5,888 nucleotides of DNA from Planctomycetota bacterium (GCA_026692885.1 JAPLNJ010000631.1:1-5888), one strand, 5' to 3'; shown: positions 1-5,713, numbered from the stretch's first letter. Translations and numbers: made by a program. The notes: generated by a model from the sequence alone, not told the origin.

Positions 1-80
1 CACACGTATCGTTCGTCTTCAAACAAGATGGACGTAGTTCTTGACAGAGGATTGTGGCGCGGTTGTGCTACGCTGGCTTG

Positions 81-197
81 TTTCGCCCCTTCAGGGCTGG
101 CGTTCCTGATACTCCCCTAACCCAGGGCGGCGCTACGCGGCCAACGCCGCTCCGCTCTGCCCTGGGCTGTCATGTGGCTGCCCCTATCGGGGCGAAA
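81..197. repeat. Nested palindromic intergenic repeat element
   Basis: The outer arms are TTTCGCCCC (81-89) and its exact reverse complement GGGGCGAAA (189-197). Just inside them AGGG (93-96) pairs with CCCT (182-185). In the centre CCCAGGGC (121-128) pairs exactly with GCCCTGGG (159-166), and inside that GCGGC (137-141) pairs with GCCGC (146-150) around a four-base loop. The whole 117-base stretch is therefore an imperfect nested palindrome and would fold as a branched hairpin in either strand. It lies downstream of the methylase gene on the minus strand, in non-coding DNA. From memory, repeats of this look are scattered between genes in planctomycete genomes; copy number in this genome cannot be seen from the window. 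It could act as a REP/BIME-like element or a transcript 3' end, but no T-run follows the stems. Confidence 0.7.
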
Positions 198-228
198 GCT
201 TAAACTGCTATGTGGCTGCCCCAATCGA
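172..228. repeat. Short direct repeat, two copies 38 bases apart
   Basis: ATGTGGCTGCCCC followed by one variable base and ATCG occurs at 172-189 and again at 210-227. The first copy overlaps the right arm of the nested palindrome at 81-197, while the second lies just outside it. The second copy lacks the GGGGCGAAA arm and continues as unrelated sequence. This looks like a partial duplication of the right end of the palindromic element, or the edge of a second degraded copy. Confidence 0.6.
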
Positions 229-322
229 CGCCGAAAACGATGTGTATAACGACGAGGGGCAAGCCGGGGGCATTCACCAGTTGCGGTCGGTATTCGCGAC
301 ACCCCCAGAACAAACGGGGAAG

Positions 323-469
323 TCATTTCGTGGGCGTTACCAGCTCCTGCAAGAACTGAGGCTGCAGCTCCTGGAACGTCTGCGGCTTCTCTTGAAGCTG
401 CTGCCTAATCCTCAGAATCGCTGTGACCTCGTCAGTCACGAACAGCTTTAGCTGCATGAACTCCTTGTA
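323..469 (-). pseudogene. Out-of-frame C-terminal tail of the DNA methyltransferase
   Basis: These 48 codons start at the Tyr codon 469-467 (YKEFMQLKLFVTDE) and end QELVTPTK before a TGA at 325-323. They are in a different frame from the main methylase frame but follow it directly: the main frame reads DQVADYDRQR up to 471, and removing the single T (plus-strand A at 470) joins YDRQR to YKEFMQLKLFVTDE. From memory, homologous methylases have this kind of segment, a DQVAEYDRKR-like stretch followed by QLQLFVTDE and a KPQTFQEL-like motif, as one continuous sequence. This fragment is therefore read as the displaced true C-terminus. It also seems cut short after QELVTPTK, since relatives as I recall them continue for roughly another hundred residues. 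There is no start or ribosome binding site of its own. The alternatives are a sequencing error at 470 or ribosomal frameshifting. Confidence 0.72.
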
Positions 470-2720
470 ATCGCTGGCGGTCGTAATCCGCGACCTGATC
501 CGCCAAGAAGTACAGGCCATCCCTTTCAGGAAATCTTTGCCTCAAGCCGAGATAGAACTCGGCAGCATCCAACGGAATCGCAACTCCTCTTTCGATGTGG
601 AAAGCCAGCATACGGTCGTACAGCAGGCACTTCTGACGCTCGGGAATCATGACTGGTTTGCCTGCGTGCTTCACCAGTACTGGCAGTTTTCTCAGATGCT
701 CCTGAACGAATTCCCACACACCCTCCTGGGTACCGGTGTCTAAACTGAAGCGAGCCTCAAGCTCCTGGGAAGGTCGGTACGCAGTGATGACCAAGTCCTT
801 GTTCACAGACCCCGCCGCCGTTCGCTGTGTGTGTGTCTTTAGCTGCTTGTCGAGAACACGCACGTCAGCGACAACAAATCCAGCCCGCAGTAGACTCTCC
901 TGAATTGCGTTCCAGACCACGTGCTTTGAATTGTGAAACTCCACGGTCATCCAGCGCCCCGGCTTCAGAACTCTAAAGAACTCCTGGAAGCAGCCGGTCA
1001 TGAGCGCCTGATACTCAGGCAGCCTCTTCTGTTGAGACGTATTCTGAATAGCCTCGTGCTGAGTGTTCGTCACGGCTCCGAGCAGAGCCTCCCATGCGTA
1101 ATTCAATTCCGAATACATGATGTTGCCACCGAACGGCGGATCAACAAAGATGTAGTCAATGCTTTGGTCAGGCAATTTGATGGAATGTGCTGAATTGACT
1201 GAGACGAATACCCGACGTTCCAAGTCCGCAGTTCTTTGAAATCCCTGCGTCATGGTCTTTACTCTCTCTGCGAACAGGTCCAATGGATTGAATTCGACCT
1301 GATTCGATGGAATGTAAAGAGTGCCTCGCCGATGCCCCGCCGTGGCACCCCCCTTGCTAACCTTCTCTCCTCCGATTCTGGTGACTGCAATTTGGTGCTG
1401 ACGTGACGCGCGCTGCATGATCCCTGTGATGGCCCATTTCATCGCCGACAATTCTGCCGCATTCCACAGTGTTCCGAGTAGCCATAAGTTGCGGGCCGTG
1501 AAGTACTGGTGGACATGGTGAATTCCCACGGCAAAGGGATCACCCGTCTTATCGCCTTTTTCAATTTCGTCGGTGGGGAACGGTGGGACACTCTTCAAGC
1601 CACGTATCTTAGCGAGCAGAGCGATGTCAAACTTGTCGGGAGCTTTTTCGCAAGTCTTTCCGCCGATGGTGTAGTTAATGCGGACTGGAACCGCCTTGGC
1701 GATCTTCTCGACACGTCCCAACCAGGGGTCGAAGTAGGAATCCCACACCCGGTCGAGAGATCGTTTGGACAGACTTACCTTACACGTTGGACAGGGAAAC
1801 GAATCTCGCACCTTACCGTTGTCAATATCGACAGCTTCCGTCCAGTAGGTCAGGTGCGTGCCACACTGCTGACATGAAAACACATCCGACCAAACGGTGT
1901 AATGAACTCGCCCATTCGCCACAGTACGCAACTCCTCGGCAAACTGCGAGGAGGATAATGTCTTCAAGGCGACATCCATATCCTTCGGTCTCGGATTGTG
2001 GAGCGTGCAGAGCATCCATCCGAGACAGGACTCGATGGCAGCGAGAGCGGCTCGGCAAGCTGACGAGAAAGCAGCTGGCTTTTGCGGGGTCGAGTAGTTC
2101 GCTGCGATGAAGCAGGCGATAGGTGACAAGTCAGATAGGATGGCGGTGCGATATCCAAGTTGACTAATCGTGTTGCCACCGGAGTCGCGGATCGTGCCGG
2201 CTGCATCGACTTGATAGCCGAGGCTTTCAACAGCGATCCTGTCAGCACACAGCATCGCAGCAAGGCCCGTCCCTCCCGTCCCGCAGAAGCCATCAAGTAC
2301 GATGTCGTTGGGTGCGGTGTAGTGCAGGATGTATCGCATCAACGCCTGGTGCGGAACCTTGGTGTGATAGCCGTGGGCGTTGTACAGAGTGTCGCCTCGT
2401 CCTTCGCTTACGTCCGCTGCAAAGGGATCACGAGCGTAGACGTCGTCAGCAGGTGCCGTCTTACGGAAATGTGAGATCACTTCGGTGAGAAACGGGTTTG
2501 GGCAAGGCGTGAAGTAGGGCGGGTCCGACAGTTCTATAAGTACGTCCTCCTCCCCCGCTGGGAAGCCTGGGTGCTGTTTCGAGTCTGGCGACGAGAAATC
2601 CGCCAAGAGGGCGTTCCGATAGTAGGCGAGACGCTCGGCTTCATCCTTGAATGTCCGCCCCAGGCAAACCACGGAGCCGGTTGTTTGTGAGCGATCTGCG
2701 GGAAGGAGGGAACTGGTCAT
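432..2720 (-). CDS. Zn-ribbon DNA methyltransferase (COG1743/DUF1156-like), frameshifted near its 3' end
   Basis: This is a probable S-adenosylmethionine-dependent N6-adenine (or N4-cytosine) DNA methyltransferase of 762 residues as read. An N-terminal block SDPPYFTPCPNPF (about 65-77) is typical of the group. Motif I, the AdoMet-binding loop, is VLDGFCGTGGTG (about 141-152). A zinc ribbon has the Cys pairs C283/C286 and C310/C313. The catalytic motif IV, DPPFGG, is at about 527-532 and is followed by GRWMTVEFHN (about 588-597). Motif I precedes motif IV by some 380 residues, which leaves a large middle region that probably holds target recognition. The ATG at 2720 is chosen because GAGGA (2732-2728) lies 7 bases upstream; the open frame continues up to 2870 but only through repeat DNA. 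The frame leaves the conserved sequence at about 470, after YDRQR, and ends in about 12 unrelated residues at the TGA 434-432, while the true tail continues in another frame to 323. No restriction nuclease, helicase or specificity subunit is next to it. The family assignment is firm; the target site is unknown, and whether the gene is active is doubtful. Confidence 0.85.
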   Translation of the reverse strand: MTSSLLPADRSQTTGSVVCLGRTFKDEAERLAYYRNALLADFSSPDSKQHPGFPAGEEDVLIELSDPPYFTPCPNPFLTEVISHFRKTAPADDVYARDPFAADVSEGRGDTLYNAHGYHTKVPHQALMRYILHYTAPNDIVLDGFCGTGGTGLAAMLCADRIAVESLGYQVDAAGTIRDSGGNTISQLGYRTAILSDLSPIACFIAANYSTPQKPAAFSSACRAALAAIESCLGWMLCTLHNPRPKDMDVALKTLSSSQFAEELRTVANGRVHYTVWSDVFSCQQCGTHLTYWTEAVDIDNGKVRDSFPCPTCKVSLSKRSLDRVWDSYFDPWLGRVEKIAKAVPVRINYTIGGKTCEKAPDKFDIALLAKIRGLKSVPPFPTDEIEKGDKTGDPFAVGIHHVHQYFTARNLWLLGTLWNAAELSAMKWAITGIMQRASRQHQIAVTRIGGEKVSKGGATAGHRRGTLYIPSNQVEFNPLDLFAERVKTMTQGFQRTADLERRVFVSVNSAHSIKLPDQSIDYIFVDPPFGGNIMYSELNYAWEALLGAVTNTQHEAIQNTSQQKRLPEYQALMTGCFQEFFRVLKPGRWMTVEFHNSKHVVWNAIQESLLRAGFVVADVRVLDKQLKTHTQRTAAGSVNKDLVITAYRPSQELEARFSLDTGTQEGVWEFVQEHLRKLPVLVKHAGKPVMIPERQKCLLYDRMLAFHIERGVAIPLDAAEFYLGLRQRFPERDGLYFLADQVADYDRQRLQGVHAAKAVRD

Positions 2721-2727
2721 TAGGGAG

Positions 2728-2732
2728 TCCTC
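2728..2732 (-). promoter_or_regulatory. Ribosome binding site deciding the methylase start
   Basis: The minus strand reads GAGGA here, with a 7-base spacer to the ATG at 2720-2718. No comparable site precedes the more upstream ATG at 2870, and the 50 codons between the two consist largely of intergenic repeat. This supports a start at 2720. Confidence 0.65.
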
Positions 2733-2764
2733 GGTTGGCCAGGAAAAACGAGAGCACGTGGCTG

Positions 2765-2820
2765 GGGAGGGCGACGCTCCCGCGGAGCCGTGGGCCGTCC
2801 CCGACGGCCCGCTCCGGCTC
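2765..2820. repeat. GC-rich double-hairpin intergenic repeat
   Basis: The first hairpin pairs GGGAG (2765-2769) with CTCCC (2777-2781) around GGCGACG. The second pairs GGGCCGTC (2792-2799) exactly with GACGGCCC (2803-2810) around a CCC loop, and is extended outwards by GAGCCG (2785-2790) against CGGCTC (2815-2820). On the minus strand the unit reads GGCTCCGCGGGAGCGTCGCC, whose translation gives GSAGASPSP. A diverged second copy, translating as GPAGISPSR, follows at about 2816-2842. I associate this signature with planctomycete dispersed repeats, where it is often mistaken for coding sequence. It lies directly upstream of the methylase start. Confidence 0.65.
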
Positions 2821-2880
2821 GGCGAGATGCCCGCTGGGCCCACTGCTGTGAACATCTTGCGGTTGTCCAAGTCCTCAATT

Positions 2881-2997
2881 TTTCTCGTTCCGACGCTCTG
2901 CGTCGGAACGCAAGCTACGGACGCTCTGCGTCCTTGGGCAGACGACGCGGAGCGTCAAACCACTTGCGTTCCCACGCGGAGCATGGGAACGAGAGAA
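2881..2997. repeat. Four-hairpin palindromic repeat element with terminal inverted arms
   Basis: The left arm, 2881-2914 (TTTCTCGTTCCGACGC onwards), pairs with the right arm, 2963-2997 (CTTGCGTTCC to GAACGAGAGAAA), with a few mismatches and a two-base insertion. Each arm is itself a small palindrome: GACGC-TCT-GCGTC at 2892-2904 on the left and CCCACGC-GGA-GCATGGG at 2971-2987 on the right. Between the arms are two more mini-palindromes, GACGC-TCT-GCGTC at 2920-2932 and GACGC-GGA-GCGTC at 2944-2956. These two carry complementary loops, so they can pair with each other as well as fold alone. The element lies between the end of the CPBP protease gene and the methylase. I associate the translated signature LVPTLCVGTQ with dispersed repeats of planctomycetes. 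A role as transcript end or as a MITE/REP-like element is inference. Confidence 0.78.
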
Positions 2998-3052
2998 ATC
3001 GCGTCAAACGCGACGACGATTGCTGCCGATGCTTCGGTCCTGGCTGTCGCTT

Positions 3053-4132
3053 TCAGGGGATCATGGAGAGCACGTCGACCAACAGCATGACCATACTGCA
3101 GCTGTTGAGCAAGAAGTGGACCACGAGGCACGGTAGGATCCGATGGGTCCGTTGGTACAGATACCCCAGGCCTACGGCCAGCAGAAACAACGGGATTGGG
3201 TCCGGACCGTGGGAGGCGTGCATGGCCGCGAACAACCCGGCGCTCAGCCCGATCGGCCACAGCGACGGAGGTGCGACCGCCTCGGCCTCGACGGGCGACT
3301 CACGAGACGCTGGTGCGCCAGAGGGTTGACCGTCGAACGCGCGCGAGCTGGCGTCCGGGTGGTCCGGCTCAACCGGTGGCTCGTGGGAAGCTGGACTCGC
3401 GGTGGCCGTCCCCTGCGGCGCCGCGGTGAGTGGACTGCCGGGGCTCGCAGCGCCGCCCAGGAACAGACTCAGCAAGTCCGCGCCGGCCGTCGCGATGCGC
3501 TCGCACCAACCCTGCAAGAGGACGCGAAAGAAGTACTCTTCCGCCAAGGGTGCGACAATGACGGCCGTGAACCCGCTGAGCATCAGAAACAGTAAATCAG
3601 GATCTTTCTTGATCGCCACGATCAAAGGATGTTGGGAAGGAAACCAGTAGACGAGCGTCATTTGAATCACGTATACCGGGGGTGCCAGCATGAGAAATGC
3701 CGCGCTACCCAACCGCACGTCAGCGGCAATCTTTCTCACGTCGAAGCCCAAGTCGCGCCAACTGGCCCTGGACCGCAGTTTGACCGCTACCAGCGAAATC
3801 CCCGCGGCCGCCAACTCGGCGAGGGCGCTCGCCAACAGTACACCGATTCGCTGGTCCGTCTGCATGGCCTCCAAGGCGATCCCCGGTAGGGGCCGCCAGT
3901 CGGGAGGCAAGCAGCTCAACGCCGCCGCTTGCAGAACCACCAGCAACACCACCGTGCCCAGGACATCCAGCAAGCCCCAGGGGGCCAACCGGCGTGGTTC
4001 GTGAGGCAGGATCTGCTGTCCGGCCCGCAACCTGCCGAAGGCCCGCAGCCACAACCGAAAGGACGTGAGCAGGGCCACTAGGATGCCGAAGATCAACAGC
4101 GGTTGACTGAGGCCGGTCGGCATGCAAAACAC
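3053..4132 (-). CDS. CPBP (CAAX-like) family intramembrane metalloprotease
   Basis: This is a polytopic membrane protein of 359 residues with the three CPBP/Abi motifs in order. EEYFFR (E198, E199, R203) is motif 1, FAAMH (F301, H305) is motif 2, and HFLLN (H339, N343) is motif 3. In this family these residues form the active site of a glutamate-dependent intramembrane protease related to eukaryotic Rce1. Substrates of bacterial members are mostly unknown; some act in bacteriocin immunity or signalling. Hydrophobic segments lie at about residues 10-25, 55-75, 98-120, 140-165, 180-197, 290-305, 312-328 and 335-355. An unusual Pro/Ala/Ser-rich linker of about 60 residues separates motifs 1 and 2. 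The GTG at 4132 is preferred because AGGA lies 6 bases upstream and it begins 13 bases after the pgsA stop. An ATG three codons on (4123) is possible; the ATG at 4189 would overlap pgsA by 44 bases and is less likely. It is the last gene of the apparent ubiA-pgsA operon. Confidence 0.85.
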   Translation of the reverse strand: MFCMPTGLSQPLLIFGILVALLTSFRLWLRAFGRLRAGQQILPHEPRRLAPWGLLDVLGTVVLLVVLQAAALSCLPPDWRPLPGIALEAMQTDQRIGVLLASALAELAAAGISLVAVKLRSRASWRDLGFDVRKIAADVRLGSAAFLMLAPPVYVIQMTLVYWFPSQHPLIVAIKKDPDLLFLMLSGFTAVIVAPLAEEYFFRVLLQGWCERIATAGADLLSLFLGGAASPGSPLTAAPQGTATASPASHEPPVEPDHPDASSRAFDGQPSGAPASRESPVEAEAVAPPSLWPIGLSAGLFAAMHASHGPDPIPLFLLAVGLGYLYQRTHRILPCLVVHFLLNSCSMVMLLVDVLSMIP

Positions 4133-4138
4133 CCGGCG

Positions 4139-4142
4139 TCCT
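4139..4142 (-). promoter_or_regulatory. Ribosome binding site pointing to a GTG start of the CPBP gene
   Basis: AGGA on the minus strand lies 6 bases before the GTG at 4132-4130, within the short gap after the pgsA TGA (4148-4146). From the alternative ATG at 4123 the same site would be 15 bases away, too far for good use. This favours the GTG. Confidence 0.55.
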
Positions 4143-4145
4143 ATT

Positions 4146-4733
4146 TCATTCGCCCAGGAACTTGGCCGCGACGATGACGTACTGGACACCGGACCAAATG
4201 GTGCTCAGCACGGCCAACCAAACCGCGATCAGGACGGTCCCGGCGAGCCAGGCGGGTAGGGCCTCGTTCCCGTAGGTCAACGCGACCAGACTGGCGCCGA
4301 TCGCGATGCACTGGAAAACCATCTTCAGTTTGCCCGACAGCTTGGCTGAAAAGTCGCCTCCACCCTGCTCGATCGCGCTGCGCAAGGCGGTCACTAACAT
4401 CTCCCGGCCGACAACCACGACGGCCATCCACGCGTCGATGCCGGATGTTGGTTGTTCGGCGGCCAGAAAAATGAACATACCGCAGACGATAATCTTGTCC
4501 ACAAAGGGATCGAAGACGCGGCCCACTTGGGTCACTTGATTAAAGCGACGCGCCCAGTAGCCGTCGATCCAATCCGTCGAGGCGGCGATGATGAACACCA
4601 CGAACGAGGCCCAGTAGCAATGCCACGGAACCAGGACAAACACCACGATCGCCAGCACCAGGCGCGCCGCGGTGAAGAGGTTCGGAACGTTGATAATCTG
4701 TTTGGCTTTGGCGTTCACGTCGAGTACACCCAT
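4146..4733 (-). CDS. pgsA: CDP-diacylglycerol--glycerol-3-phosphate 3-phosphatidyltransferase
   Basis: This enzyme makes phosphatidylglycerol phosphate from CDP-diacylglycerol and sn-glycerol-3-phosphate, the committed step towards phosphatidylglycerol and cardiolipin, in the cytoplasmic membrane. The 195-residue product carries the full CDP-alcohol phosphotransferase signature D-x2-D-G-x2-A-R-x8-G-x3-D-x3-D. The residues are D54, D57, G58, A61, R62, G71, D75 and D79, and all metal- and CDP-binding acids are present. NVPNLFTAAR (15-24) is the usual PgsA N-terminus, and GREMLVTALRS (109-119) with SGKLKMVFQ (about 133-141) also fits PgsA rather than a phosphatidylserine or cardiolipin synthase of the same superfamily. 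Its length matches the family. The ATG start overlaps the end of the ubiA-type gene by 19 bases. An in-frame GTG at 4718 would give a GTGA start/stop overlap and a protein five residues shorter; both starts imply translational coupling. Confidence 0.92.
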   Translation of the reverse strand: MGVLDVNAKAKQIINVPNLFTAARLVLAIVVFVLVPWHCYWASFVVFIIAASTDWIDGYWARRFNQVTQVGRVFDPFVDKIIVCGMFIFLAAEQPTSGIDAWMAVVVVGREMLVTALRSAIEQGGGDFSAKLSGKLKMVFQCIAIGASLVALTYGNEALPAWLAGTVLIAVWLAVLSTIWSGVQYVIVAAKFLGE

Positions 4734-5698
4734 CGGCCCAGAATCGTACTGGGGATCAAGAGCAAGGCGATCATTCCCAAGGCGTAATAAGACTGGCTAT
4801 GCACCTCGACTGTCACGGCCGCAGCCAGCATAATCAGCGATTGTAGGGCGTGTTTCACCGCGGCCTGGACTTGCTGGGAGTTGGGTTCCGCGATGGCCAT
4901 CCCACAGCGGCGCAGAATCGTGAATCCCAACAAGCCCAGCAACAGCAGCCAATAGCCTTCGGACTGCAGGCCCCGGAAAGCGTCTGCGGGCAGCGACCGG
5001 TGCAGCAGGCCCAGCAGGCCCAGCCCGGCCATCATCGTCAGCAGGGCCAGGGTCAATCTCAGGCGGCTGCTCACTTCGGCTTCCTGGCGCGAGAACCACG
5101 TAATCCCTGCCACGTAGACGCCGATTCCGGCGGCTACCAGCCAATGCGGTCCGCCATAGCCCAGCAGGCTCCAGCCCTCTGCCAAGGGTGCCCCTAGACT
5201 CATGCCCAGCAACACGTTCAGCAAGCGACACGAGCCCATCAGCACCGGCCCCAGCAGCGTGTCTTTCAAAACGGCATCATACAGCACGACGCACACCGCC
5301 AGCGCGGTGGCAATGACGCCGCTGCGCCAGGCCATCGCGTGGTCCAACGGCTGCACGTATCCAGCGAGCCAGCCGGCCGCGACCCCCGTCAACAGGAAGC
5401 CGAAGCCGAGGATTTGGGCGCGACGCCGGGAGATGTGCCCCGCCGGAATCGGCCGTTCGGGCCGCTGGATCGCGTCAATTTCCGCGTCGTAGACGTCGTT
5501 CAACACCATGCCCGCCGTGTACAGCAGGCACGCTGCCGCCAGCAGGCAAACAAAGATCGGCACCGGCGCCAATTGGGTGTGCACGAAGAGAAAACCCATC
5601 GACACGTCGGCGATGACGGTGAAGACGTTGGGCAGGCGGAATAGGCGCAGATAGTCCAGGAGTGTGGCGCGTTCCGACAGTTCGTTGACTTGGCTCAT
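4715..5698 (-). CDS. UbiA-family membrane prenyltransferase
   Basis: This integral membrane protein of 327 residues belongs to the UbiA superfamily, whose members join a prenyl diphosphate to an aromatic or other acceptor using Mg2+. The first Asp motif is NDVYDAEID (N67, D68, D71, D75), followed by RPERPIP (79-85), a hallmark of the superfamily. The second Asp motif region is YDAVLKD (140-146), followed by GSCRLLNVLLGMS (155-167). Eight or nine hydrophobic segments fit the all-helical fold. The second half resembles the less-studied EboC-like branch more than classic 4-hydroxybenzoate octaprenyltransferase, so the acceptor is not assigned and no gene symbol is given. The ATG at 5698 is chosen because the conserved protein begins LLDYLRLFRLPN shortly after it and AAGGA lies 10 bases upstream; the frame stays open up to 5818, but those 40 residues look non-coding. 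It is the first gene of the cluster and overlaps pgsA by 19 bases. Confidence 0.88.
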   Translation of the reverse strand: MSQVNELSERATLLDYLRLFRLPNVFTVIADVSMGFLFVHTQLAPVPIFVCLLAAACLLYTAGMVLNDVYDAEIDAIQRPERPIPAGHISRRRAQILGFGFLLTGVAAGWLAGYVQPLDHAMAWRSGVIATALAVCVVLYDAVLKDTLLGPVLMGSCRLLNVLLGMSLGAPLAEGWSLLGYGGPHWLVAAGIGVYVAGITWFSRQEAEVSSRLRLTLALLTMMAGLGLLGLLHRSLPADAFRGLQSEGYWLLLLGLLGFTILRRCGMAIAEPNSQQVQAAVKHALQSLIMLAAAVTVEVHSQSYYALGMIALLLIPSTILGRWVYST

Positions 5699-5708
5699 GG
5701 GCCAGGCA

Positions 5709-5713
5709 TCCTT
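5709..5713 (-). promoter_or_regulatory. Ribosome binding site of the UbiA-family gene
   Basis: AAGGA on the minus strand lies 10 bases before the ATG at 5698. The spacing is slightly long but usable, and it supports this start over the in-frame ATG at 5818. I see no convincing -35/-10 promoter in the remaining upstream bases to 5888. Confidence 0.45.

Larger units (their letters stand above)
1..322. other. Gene-free stretch downstream of the methylase
   Basis: I see no supportable gene on either strand here. The minus-strand open frame across 117-326 reads through the palindromic repeat and has Arg-rich, low-information sequence, so it is not credible. Apart from the nested palindrome (81-197) and the direct repeat (172-228), the stretches 1-80 and 229-322 show nothing I recognise. 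Reading the minus strand on from the methylase tail's stop at 323, I found no further segment resembling the missing C-terminal part of that protein in any frame. The missing end is therefore not simply displaced by a second nearby frameshift. Confidence 0.6.

Noticed and set aside
303..319. CCCC/GGGG pair after the methylase tail as a terminator
   Set aside because: It has only four base pairs around a nine-base loop and no T-run.
460..480. Programmed +1 ribosomal frameshift in the methylase
   Set aside because: The junction CGA-T-TAC has no known slippery signal, in-frame stop at the shift site or evident downstream stem. A mutation or sequencing error is simpler.
2721..2870. Upstream 50-codon extension of the methylase from the ATG at 2870
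   Set aside because: It consists of intergenic repeat DNA, has no ribosome binding site, and a strong GAGGA precedes the internal ATG at 2720.
2892..2987. CRISPR array, suggested by four similar short repeats
   Set aside because: The units are 13-17 base palindromes with irregular 11-15 base gaps inside one larger palindrome, with no spacers of constant length and no cas genes.
2881..2997. Rho-independent terminator for the lipid operon
   Set aside because: The stems are strong, but on the minus strand they are followed by A-rich rather than T-rich sequence. It is better described as a dispersed palindromic repeat.
2647..3329. Plus-strand open frames across the repeat region and the 3' part of the CPBP gene
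   Set aside because: They translate palindromic repeats (LVPTLCVGTQ-type peptides) or are antisense to clear genes. Their composition is Arg-rich and shows no domain.
3720..4127. Minus-strand frame of 135 codons inside the CPBP gene
   Set aside because: It is a shadow of the protease frame in high-GC DNA. The protease frame has all three catalytic motifs.
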